From Allosediminivita sp964397775 (GTDB lineage Bacteria > Pseudomonadota > Alphaproteobacteria > Rhodobacterales > Rhodobacteraceae): 8,321 nucleotides of DNA. The notes under the pieces are model-generated. The model had not been told where the DNA came from, made no database searches, and saw only the letters and a program-made list of their open reading frames with translations. Where the stretch lies: positions 1 to 8,321 of the forward strand of contig CAYNKL010000187.1 in assembly GCA_964397775.1 (NCBI GenBank), read 5' to 3'. Within the stretch, counting starts at the first letter, position 1. Each line of letters starts with the position of its first letter. Shown in pieces: positions 1-5,870 of this stretch. The position numbers and the translations under genes were made by a program.

Positions 1-234
1 ATCGGCTTTGTCGGGCTGGTGGTGCCGCATCTCGCAAGGCTGGTCTTCGGGGTCGATTACCGGCGCATCCTGCCCGCCTCGGCGCTGATGGGTGCGGCGC
101 TGCTGCTGCTCGCGGATGTGGCGGGGCGGGTGGTGGCGCGCCCCGGCGAGCTTGATGTGGGCATTGTCACCGCCTTTCTCGGCGCGCCCGTGTTCATCTG
201 GATCGTGCGCCGCCGCCGGGTGGCCGCGCTATGA
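1..234 (+). CDS. FecCD-family iron-siderophore ABC permease, C-terminal part (5' end outside window)
   Basis: The reading frame is open from base 1 and gives 77 residues before a TGA. This is the last part of an inner-membrane permease of the FecCD/BtuC family, which forms half of the channel that passes ferric siderophores from the periplasmic binding protein into the cytoplasm. The visible segment starts IGFVGLVVPHLARLVFG, the canonical FecCD motif (FVGLxxPHxxR) near the cytoplasmic loop that contacts the ATPase. It continues through the family's usual ending: LPASALMGAALLLLADVAGR (a membrane helix), then VGIVTAFLGAPVFIWIV (the last helix) and a basic tail. The stop overlaps the ATG of the next gene (ATGA), so the two permeases are translationally coupled and probably form a heterodimer. 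Family assignment is firm; the substrate is not shown. The internal GTG at base 19 is not the start, because homologous sequence extends upstream of it to the window edge. Confidence 0.93.
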   Translation: MGFVGLVVPHLARLVFGVDYRRILPASALMGAALLLLADVAGRVVARPGELDVGIVTAFLGAPVFIWIVRRRRVAAL

Positions 235-1238
235 GCCTCGCCGCGATCCGTCTGCGCAGCCGTCGCGCCCGCCGCCTGCGCCTTGGCCTGCTGGCCCTTC
301 TCGGGCTCGGGCTTGCGCTGCTGACCCTGAGCATCGGGCAGAGCGTCACTCCCCTGCCCCGCGTGGTTGCCGCGCTCACCGGAGCGGAGCAGGATTTCAC
401 CGTCTCGGTGCTGCGCCTGCCGCGGGCGGTGCTCGGGGCGCTGGCGGGGGCCTGCTTCGGCATGGGCGGCGTGGCCTTCCAGACCCTGCTGCGCAACCCG
501 CTCGCCAGCCCCGACATCATCGGCATCAGCTCCGGTGCCTCCGCGGCGGCGGTGTTCTGCATCGTGATGCTGGGCATGTCGGGCACGCAGGTCTCTCTGG
601 TGGCCGTCGTCGCGGGGCTTGGCGTGGCGTTGCTCATCTATTTGCTGGCATGGCGCGATGGCGTTGCAGGGGCCAGGCTGATCCTCATCGGCATCGGCGT
701 GTCGGCCATGTTGCAAAGCGTGGTGGCGTATCTGCTGACGCAGGCGCCAAGCTGGTCCCTGCAGGAGGCACTGCGCTGGATGACCGGATCCCTCAACGGG
801 GCGCAGCTTGGCGCAGCCCTGCCGCTGGCCATCGCCCTGCTGATCTGCGGCGGGGCGCTGCTGCTGGTCCAGCGCGATCTCGAGGCGCTGCGCATGGGCG
901 ATGACATGGCCGCCGGGCTTGGCGTGCGGACGGGCGTCACGCGGCTTGTCACGATCTGCGCGGCGGTGGCGCTTGTCGCCTTTGCCACGGCGGCCGCGGG
1001 GCCGGTGGCCTTCGTCGCCTTTCTCTCCGGCCCCATCGCCGCGCGATTGCTGCGCCGGGGCGGCGGTCTGCTGATCCCCGCCGCGCTGACCGGGGCGGCG
1101 CTGGTGCTGGCAGCGGATTTCGCCGGGCAGGTGCTGCTGCCCGCGCGCTACCCCGTGGGCATCGTCACCGGCGTGCTCGGCGCGCCCTACCTTCTTCTCC
1201 TTATCATCCGCGACAACCGCGCCGGAGGCTCCTTGTGA
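231..1238 (+). CDS. FecCD-family iron-siderophore ABC transporter permease (FepG-like)
   Basis: A 335-residue, very hydrophobic polytopic membrane protein, full length for FecCD permeases. Residues 1-18 are an Arg-rich cytoplasmic start, followed by a first helix at about 19-34. The family signature is clear at 61-105: LRLPRAVLGALAGACFGMGG, then QTLLRNPLASPDIIGISSGAS. Residues 257-273 (GPVAFVAFLSGPIAARL) correspond to the cytoplasmic coupling region. The usual PHxAR of the partner permease is replaced here by GPIAAR. The C-terminus follows the family pattern (ALTGAALVLAADFAGQ, then PVGIVTGVLGAPYLLLLI). It pairs with the upstream permease and the downstream ATPase to form the importer. The ATG overlaps the previous stop by 4 nt; there is no strong ribosome binding site, which fits coupled translation. 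The substrate is inferred to be an iron chelate from the downstream siderophore-interacting protein. Other FecCD substrates (heme, cobalamin) are less likely. Confidence 0.94.
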   Translation: MSLAAIRLRSRRARRLRLGLLALLGLGLALLTLSIGQSVTPLPRVVAALTGAEQDFTVSVLRLPRAVLGALAGACFGMGGVAFQTLLRNPLASPDIIGISSGASAAAVFCIVMLGMSGTQVSLVAVVAGLGVALLIYLLAWRDGVAGARLILIGIGVSAMLQSVVAYLLTQAPSWSLQEALRWMTGSLNGAQLGAALPLAIALLICGGALLLVQRDLEALRMGDDMAAGLGVRTGVTRLVTICAAVALVAFATAAAGPVAFVAFLSGPIAARLLRRGGGLLIPAALTGAALVLAADFAGQVLLPARYPVGIVTGVLGAPYLLLLIIRDNRAGGSL

Positions 1239-2044
1239 CCACACCGCTCGAAGCCCGCGACCTGACGGCAGGATACGGCGAGGCCGCCGTGCTCGACGGG
1301 CTGAGCCTGTCGCTGCCCAAGGGCCGGATCACCGCCATCGTCGGCGCCAATGCCTGCGGCAAATCCACCCTGCTGCGCGCCCTGTCGCGTCTGCTTTCCC
1401 CGCGCGCCGGCAAGGTCCTGCTGGACGGCGACGACATTCACCGCCTGCCCCCGCGCCTGCTGGCGCAACGGCTCGGATTGCTGCCGCAAAGCCCCATTGC
1501 ACCGGAAGGCATCACCGTTCTGGAGCTTGTCTCGCGCGGGCGGCATCCGCATCAGGGGATGTTCGGGCGCTGGACGCCGCAGGACGAGGCCGCCGTGACA
1601 GAGGCGCTGGAGATGACCGCCACGACCGCGCTGGCGGAACGCATGGTCGAGGATCTCTCCGGCGGCCAGCGCCAGCGGGTCTGGATCGCGATGGCGCTGG
1701 CGCAGCGCACCGACATCCTGCTGCTCGATGAGCCGACGACCTTTCTCGACATCAACCACCAGATCGAGGTGCTCGACCTGCTGACCGATCTCAACCGCAA
1801 GAGGCAGACAAGCGTCGTCATGGTGCTGCACGATCTCAATCTCGCGGCCCGCTACGCCGATCTTCTGATCGCGGTGGCCTCGGGGCGCATCAATGCCGCC
1901 GGTCCGCCTCAGGAAATCCTCACCGAGGACATGCTGCAAGCGGTCTTCGGGCTCACGGCCCGCGTGGTGCCCGATCCGGTGACCGGCAAGCCGATGATGA
2001 TCCCCGTGGGGCGCCACGGCCAGACCCCTGCCAGAGGAGACTGA
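1235..2044 (+). CDS. Iron-siderophore ABC transporter ATP-binding protein (FepC-like)
   Basis: A 269-residue cytoplasmic ATPase that powers the two permeases encoded just upstream. All nucleotide-binding motifs are present: Walker A GANACGKST at 37-45, Q-loop Gln85 (LLPQSP), signature LSGGQ at 141-145, Walker B ILLLDEP at 161-167, D-loop FLD at 170-172 and switch His199. It reads closely along E. coli FepC in segments I know, such as RGRHPHQ at 101-107, WIAMALAQ at 150-157, LDINHQIEVL at 171-180 and the C-terminal DPVTGKP stretch, so it belongs to the FepC/FhuC subgroup. The Walker A residues GANA replace the more usual GPNG, which leaves the essential Gly-Lys-Ser/Thr intact. The start is GTG at 1235, overlapping the previous TGA (GTGA). 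A GGAGG at 1224-1228 lies 6 nt upstream and supports this start. Substrate specificity is set by the binding protein, which is not in the window. Confidence 0.95.
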   Translation: MTTPLEARDLTAGYGEAAVLDGLSLSLPKGRITAIVGANACGKSTLLRALSRLLSPRAGKVLLDGDDIHRLPPRLLAQRLGLLPQSPIAPEGITVLELVSRGRHPHQGMFGRWTPQDEAAVTEALEMTATTALAERMVEDLSGGQRQRVWIAMALAQRTDILLLDEPTTFLDINHQIEVLDLLTDLNRKRQTSVVMVLHDLNLAARYADLLIAVASGRINAAGPPQEILTEDMLQAVFGLTARVVPDPVTGKPMMIPVGRHGQTPARGD

Positions 2045-2045
2045 C

Positions 2046-3047
2046 ATGACCCGACAGGACACCGCCCTTCTGCCCGGCATCGCTCTGGATGCGCTGCGTC
2101 GCGCGATCCTTGCCGAAGCCGAGGAGCACGGGTTGACCGTGCTGAGCGATGGTTCCGACGCGCTGCGTCTGCGCACGGTCTACGGCGACATGGCGTTTGC
2201 CGCCGATCCCGGGGGCTGCACCATCACCCTGAGCGCCGAGCGAGAGGATCACCTTCAGACCCTGCGCGACAGCGTGGTCTACCATGCCGCCGGATTTGCC
2301 CCCGAGGCTGCACAGGCGTTGCGCTGGCAGGACCGCTCGGGAAGCGGCCTGCCCGCCAATGCCCGGCTGATGCGGGTCGAGCGCGTCGAGCCGCTCGACT
2401 GTGGCTTTCTGCGCGTGACGCTGGCGGGCGACGTGTCGCGCTTTGGCGACGCCGCGATCCATTTCCGCCTCGGGCTGCCGCCGCAGGGGCGTACGCCTGT
2501 CTGGCCCACGGTCGGCAGCAATGGCGCGACGCTCTGGCCCAAGGGCGAGGACGCGCTTCACCTGCCGGTCTACACCGCCCGCTCCGCGGCCGGTGGCAGG
2601 CTGGTGTTCGATATCTTCCGGCATGAGGGCGGTCGGACCACCACATGGGCCGAAACGGTCTCGCCCGGCGCCGAGGTCCTGGTTGCGGGCCCCGGCGGGG
2701 GAGGTTGCCTCATCGAAAAGCGGATCCTCGCGCATATCGACGATACAGCCTTTCCCGCGATGGCCCGCATCCTCGAAGCCTGCCCCGATTTGACGGGCGA
2801 GGTCCACCTCTACCCCTCCAGCGCGGCCACCGCGCGCTATCCCTTTCCGGCGCATCGCGGGGTGACGCTGACACGGCACATGCAGGCCGCTGAACGGATT
2901 GGCGCTGATGCCTGCGCCGCGCTCGATACGGGCAGTTTTCCGTGGCTGGCAGGCGAGCGCAGCCACGCTGACAGGCTGCGCAAGGCCTGGAAGGCCGCCG
3001 GGGGTGCGGCGAAGCAGGCCTATATCGCGGCCTACTGGCAAGCCTGA
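2046..3047 (+). CDS. Siderophore-interacting protein: DUF2218 domain fused to FAD-binding ferric-siderophore reductase
   Basis: A 333-residue cytoplasmic protein with no signal peptide. Residues 1-95 look like a DUF2218 domain (LRTVYGDMAFAADPGGCTI, then a Leu/Ala-rich helix). Residues about 105-220 match the FAD-binding barrel of the siderophore-interacting protein (SIP/ViuB) family: VERVEPLDCGFLRVTLAGD, the flavin-contact segment PVYTAR at 174-179, FDIFRHEG at 188-195, then WAETVSPG and GPGGGG. Residues 232-246 (DDTAFPAMARILEAC) match the family's nucleotide-domain helix. The C-terminus (WLAGERSHADRLRK, then YIAAYWQA) is typical of SIP proteins. Known members reduce the ferric siderophore after import using NAD(P)H or ferredoxin, releasing Fe(II). 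The gene begins one base after the ATPase stop, with AGAGGAGA at 2033-2040 as ribosome binding site, and is the last gene of the operon. One oddity is that the first Arg of the common RxYTxR flavin motif is not present (Val175 in that position). Confidence 0.92.
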   Translation: MTRQDTALLPGIALDALRRAILAEAEEHGLTVLSDGSDALRLRTVYGDMAFAADPGGCTITLSAEREDHLQTLRDSVVYHAAGFAPEAAQALRWQDRSGSGLPANARLMRVERVEPLDCGFLRVTLAGDVSRFGDAAIHFRLGLPPQGRTPVWPTVGSNGATLWPKGEDALHLPVYTARSAAGGRLVFDIFRHEGGRTTTWAETVSPGAEVLVAGPGGGGCLIEKRILAHIDDTAFPAMARILEACPDLTGEVHLYPSSAATARYPFPAHRGVTLTRHMQAAERIGADACAALDTGSFPWLAGERSHADRLRKAWKAAGGAAKQAYIAAYWQA

Positions 3048-3055
3048 GCAACGCT

Positions 3056-3084
3056 CGGGGCGACCCCGATCAGAGGGCGCCCCG
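3056..3084 (+). terminator. GC-rich hairpin after the iron-uptake operon, probable terminator
   Basis: Nine bases after the SIP stop codon, CGGGGCG (3056-3062) pairs with CGCCCCG (3078-3084). Inside it CCC (3064-3066) pairs with GGG (3075-3077), leaving one bulged A and an 8-nt loop. The stem is thus about 10 bp and almost all G-C. No T-run follows on the plus strand, so this is not a textbook intrinsic terminator. It could act as a weak terminator or as a 3'-end stabiliser of the operon mRNA. Confidence 0.5.
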
Positions 3085-3092
3085 CTGCTGCA

Positions 3093-3203
3093 TCAGACCC
3101 GGTAGGCGATCCGGATCCCGACCTCGCACCGATCCCCGAGCCCGGCCCCACCCGAGGGTCTCCATTCGTAGATCAGATGATCCGCGTTAAAGAGGGCTTG
3201 CAT
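3093..3203 (-). pseudogene. Possible 3' remnant of an unrecognised minus-strand gene
   Basis: A 36-codon frame read on the minus strand from ATG at 3203 to TGA at 3093-3095. Its end, GDRCEVGIRIAYRV, alternates polar and hydrophobic residues like a terminal beta strand, and it is preceded by HLIYEWRPSGG. Codon choice is mostly GC-ending like the neighbours. There is an in-frame TGA three codons upstream of the ATG and no ribosome binding site, so if it is genic it is the surviving tail of a longer gene and not a small gene of its own. I cannot name the family. Chance is a real alternative. Confidence 0.25.
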
Positions 3204-3429
3204 AAGCGGTCAGGCGGACCTGGTCTCACTGGCAGACGACCTAGAGATCCACGGTGGTATTGCTGTTTAGCCTGTCCGGGTCGGCATCGCCCTTGGTGTG
3301 CGCCCGCCGCAGGCGCTTGCCGGACGGCTTCTGGTGCCGGTGAGCAACGACGCTTTCCCGCGCAGCCTCCTCCGAAAGCCCGAGGCTCGCAGGGCCGCCA
3401 TTGCAGACATGCAATGCGGTACCGCGCTT

Positions 3430-3636
3430 TCACCCTGTTTGACGCCGCAAGATGAGGGGGGCTTCGGCTGACCACCGCTCGGCCTGCACGTCCAGCGTCT
3501 CGGTCACCTCCAGCCCGCCGGCGTCGTCCATCGTGATTGCACTGATGAAGCTGCGGATGCGTTCATCGGCATGACGCGGCGCTGCGGACAGCAAAAGGAG
3601 GAAGAGGGCGGAGAGGACGCGGAACGCAAACGTCAT
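3430..3636 (-). pseudogene. Truncated DUF2207 membrane-protein gene (5' fragment only)
   Basis: The 68-codon minus-strand frame starts with a clear signal peptide (residues 1-23, hydrophobic core LSALFLLLLSAAP, likely cleavage near RHA-DE). It then reads ERIRSFISAITMDD and GLEVTETLDVQAE, which matches the opening of the DUF2207 extracytoplasmic domain (pattern: RI.SF...I.V..DG.L.VTET..V.AE). In intact family members this is followed by an RRGI.RDFPT-like stretch and several hundred more residues with membrane helices. Here the match stops after residue 53 (about base 3478) and 15 unrelated residues lead to a stop. No other frame downstream restores the family sequence. The gene has therefore lost its 3' part by recombination or deletion. 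It points away from the secreted-protein operon, and a palindrome lies 10 nt before its ATG. A short product could still be made and exported, but no function is expected. Confidence 0.68.
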
Positions 3637-3646
3637 GCCACCACCC

Positions 3647-3671
3647 TATGCTCGGCAATATTCCGAGCATA
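3647..3671. promoter_or_regulatory. 25-nt near-perfect palindrome between divergent reading frames, possible operator
   Basis: TATGCTCGG (3647-3655) and CCGAGCATA (3663-3671) are exact inverted repeats of 9 bp separated by CAATATT. The spacer contains the palindrome AATATT, so the whole site would be a perfect 24-nt palindrome but for one extra C at 3656. It lies 10 nt before the ATG of the truncated DUF2207 gene (minus strand) and 66 nt before the ATG of the 710-residue secreted protein (plus strand). Neither side is followed by a T-run, which argues against a terminator. A dimeric regulator site is the simplest reading. I do not recognise the motif as a known family's site, and I see no convincing -35/-10 pair beside it. 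Confidence 0.5.
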
Positions 3672-3737
3672 ACCAAGGGCCTGGCTTCACTTCCAAAGCT
3701 TGTCTGTTAGCGTCGCGCCGACTCGAAGGATAGATAG

Positions 3738-5870
3738 ATGACATATCGAATGCTCGGACTGGGCCCGATCCTTGCCATGATCGCCTGCGCCGCGGGAGCG
3801 GAAACGGTGACGTTCGATCCGCAGCCGGGGGAGGCGCGCACATGGCGGATGGAGATGTCGGTCCGACCGGGCCGCGAGGGTGAACCACCGGACTACAGCT
3901 ATGGCACACAGCGGATCTCGTCGCTGACACGCATGCAAGTCGTCGATGACAGGACGCTGCACATCCTGCCGCTGTGGTTCCAGACGGTGGTCGCAGGCGA
4001 AACCTACGGCACCCAGGGGCCGCTTCCCGACCGGATGCGGCGGGCGATGGCCGAAGGCTTTGATGCCACCCTGGACGCAGGGGTCATTACAGAGGTCACG
4101 CCGCACGGAACCGCGGATGTCCCGCAAGAAATGATGACGGGGCTGAGCCAGCAATTCGGTGCCGTCCTGCCCCCCGCCCGGCTCGAGGCCACGCAGGGTT
4201 GGACCACGACCATCGCGGAGTTCTCCGGCGTTCCGGATGTGACGGTGACGGTTACCCATGTGACGGGCGACAGCGTCTTCCTGCGCTATTCCGGCGACGA
4301 TCCGTCCTTCCGGATCGCGGGCCTTGCCGTGCTGGACCGGGACGAGGGCTGGCTGCGCCGCGTCGTCATGACGACCGACCAGCTAGGCGAGGACGGCACG
4401 ACCCTGCGCAGCACTCTGGCGATGGCACCGCAGGACTATCCCTTCCCCCTCCACGCCGATTACACTTTCGAGACCCCTGACTGGCAGACGATGCCCGAAA
4501 GCGTCCCCGCGACGGAGCCGCTTCCGACCGAGGCCGACATCTTCCCCCACGACCGGGGGCGCGTACGGATGGAGGAGGACCTTCTGTCGCTCGACTTCAC
4601 CCACCTGCACGAGATCATGGCCAATACCGGTCGACTGGTGGTGCGCGATCCGCACGTGTTCCGGGGCGACCGGCAGATGGACATACCGTTGCGCGCCCTG
4701 CCGTCGATCACCCTGCCGAACTATCACGAGGAAGACGGCGATCCGTCCTTCACCTCCACCACCCTGATCCCGACCGAGCAGAAACAGGTCTTGCCCGATG
4801 CGCTGGAGGCGACCGGGATCCGCGCGCAGGTGGCCTGGTATCCGGCGACGCCCTTCACGATGACGCTGACCCCCGACGAGTCCGGCCATGCCGAGGTGAC
4901 GGAGAACGGCGCCACCGCGCGGCTCTCTCCCACCGAAGAAGGTTTCGATCTGGTCCTGTCCGGGCAGCAGGCGGACGGCTTCATGTGGGCCGTGGACGCA
5001 GAGACGGATGCGGGCAGCATGATCTATGCCGCCGATCGCGGGCCGGACTGGTTGACGCCGGCCGAAAGCCTTGCCCGCCGCATCGCCTCTCCGGTTTACA
5101 GCGGCATCCGGGTGGCGATCCAGACGGACGCATCCGCGCCGACCTTTTCCGTGCGGGTGAACCGTCATGCCGACACCCCCGCCGCCATGCGCGAGATGAC
5201 GTTCCAGACCGACAACGGGCGCCGCATGGATCCCGACCGGGCCCCCGACAAGGTGCGGCTGTTCAGGGGCGACCCGCCGCCGCGTCTGGGAGAGGTCCGC
5301 CCCGAGGGGCTGGAGGACGCCGCGCTGCACTTCCGCATGGGCACCCTTCAGGCCGCCCGCTGCTCCGCGGAGTTCGCGCTGCCGGAAACGGAGGCGGTCT
5401 TTGCCGAGGCCATCCCGGACACCGATGGTTACGGCGGCACCCGCCTGTTGCGGATGCAGACGCCGGACGGCATCCGCACGCATTTCTACGAATACGGCAC
5501 GCGGGACGTGACCCTGACCTGCGACGCCACCGTGAGATGGGAGGAGGCCGCCGTACAACCCGACGCCGACCGCCCGTGGCAGGTCGACCCCGAGGCGCTG
5601 GATATCTCGCCCGGCCTGACCTACGCGCAGCTGATGGACCGGATGCGTTTCGTGGACGCGCAGGGCGACGCGCTGGCGCTGACCACGCCTAACGGGCGGG
5701 GCCTGGCGCTGTCCGACAGGATCAAGTGGGCGATCTTCCCAGACGGGATGCTGCGGGTCGCGGGCAAACCCGCCCGAATTCTGCACGCCGTCAGCCGCCC
5801 CGATCCCTTCACCCGGAACTTCACGGTCACCTTCCCCGACCTTCCCGTGCCGGAAGAGGCCTCGAAATGA
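3738..5870 (+). CDS. Large secreted protein of unknown function (710 residues), first gene of a four-gene envelope operon
   Basis: I do not recognise a family. Residues 1-21 form a signal peptide (basic start, hydrophobic GLGPILAMIACAAGA, then ETV), so the protein is probably periplasmic or exported. A lipoprotein reading through Cys17 is weaker because the residue at -3 is Met. The mature part has no membrane segment, is rich in Asp, Glu, Thr and Pro, and reads as mostly beta strand. Residues 22-245 suggest one domain with repeated strand patterns (TWRMEMSVRPG, then LHILPLWFQTVVAG, then VTVTVTHVTGDSVFLRYSG). Residues 280-480 and 490-600 read as further beta-rich parts. Cys542 and Cys595 are the only mature cysteines and could form a disulfide. 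The start at 3738 is chosen because GAAGGA at 3725-3730 lies 7 nt upstream; ATG at 3750 would shorten the signal peptide. The stop overlaps the next ATG (ATGA), so it is co-translated with the MORN-type protein. An outer-envelope structural or binding role is possible but unproven. Confidence 0.85.
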   Translation: MTYRMLGLGPILAMIACAAGAETVTFDPQPGEARTWRMEMSVRPGREGEPPDYSYGTQRISSLTRMQVVDDRTLHILPLWFQTVVAGETYGTQGPLPDRMRRAMAEGFDATLDAGVITEVTPHGTADVPQEMMTGLSQQFGAVLPPARLEATQGWTTTIAEFSGVPDVTVTVTHVTGDSVFLRYSGDDPSFRIAGLAVLDRDEGWLRRVVMTTDQLGEDGTTLRSTLAMAPQDYPFPLHADYTFETPDWQTMPESVPATEPLPTEADIFPHDRGRVRMEEDLLSLDFTHLHEIMANTGRLVVRDPHVFRGDRQMDIPLRALPSITLPNYHEEDGDPSFTSTTLIPTEQKQVLPDALEATGIRAQVAWYPATPFTMTLTPDESGHAEVTENGATARLSPTEEGFDLVLSGQQADGFMWAVDAETDAGSMIYAADRGPDWLTPAESLARRIASPVYSGIRVAIQTDASAPTFSVRVNRHADTPAAMREMTFQTDNGRRMDPDRAPDKVRLFRGDPPPRLGEVRPEGLEDAALHFRMGTLQAARCSAEFALPETEAVFAEAIPDTDGYGGTRLLRMQTPDGIRTHFYEYGTRDVTLTCDATVRWEEAAVQPDADRPWQVDPEALDISPGLTYAQLMDRMRFVDAQGDALALTTPNGRGLALSDRIKWAIFPDGMLRVAGKPARILHAVSRPDPFTRNFTVTFPDLPVPEEASK

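Larger units (their letters stand above)
3048..3737. other. Gene-poor 690-base spacer containing gene remnants
   Basis: No intact gene is convincing here. From left to right it holds the hairpin after the siderophore operon, a 36-codon minus-strand frame with a protein-like end (3093-3203), a plus-strand stretch with coding-like wording but an in-frame TAG at 3268-3270 and final stop at 3469-3471, the 5' fragment of a DUF2207 gene on the minus strand (3430-3636), a 25-nt palindrome (3647-3671), and the ribosome binding site of the next operon. I see no tRNA, no direct repeats and no intact transposase. The mixture of fragments in different directions suggests an old recombination or deletion site between two operons. 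That history is inference. Confidence 0.6.

Noticed and set aside
57..1244. 395-codon minus-strand open frame opposite the permeases
   Set aside because: It is rich in Arg, Gln, His and Gly with no domain, and it mirrors a real FecCD gene on the plus strand. It is an effect of GC-rich codon use.
1187..3041. Two long minus-strand frames (1187-2176 and 1953-3041)
   Set aside because: Both lie opposite the well-supported ATPase and SIP genes and have low-complexity composition without recognisable motifs.
3171..3182. Short palindrome GATCAGATGATC
   Set aside because: Only 5-bp arms; expected by chance and not placed near a start or stop of a real gene.
3173..3475. About 100-codon minus-strand and 92-codon plus-strand (3177-3455) frames in the spacer
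   Set aside because: Both are Arg/Pro/Cys-rich, have no motif and no ribosome binding site, and overlap each other; neither is a convincing gene.
3774..3788. Lipobox in the 710-residue protein (Cys17, MIAC)
   Set aside because: The -3 residue is Met and an AxA-type cleavage site follows at 19-21, so ordinary signal peptidase cleavage is preferred.
4383..5786. 467-codon minus-strand frame opposite the 710-residue gene
   Set aside because: Its composition is Gly/Arg/His-rich, with no signal or domain. The plus-strand gene has a ribosome binding site, signal peptide and coupling to the next gene.
5726..5866. Upstream extension of the MORN-type gene
   Set aside because: The frame is open, but it overlaps the previous gene by about 140 nt and would put a signal peptide in the middle of the protein. 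ATG 5867 has a good ribosome binding site.
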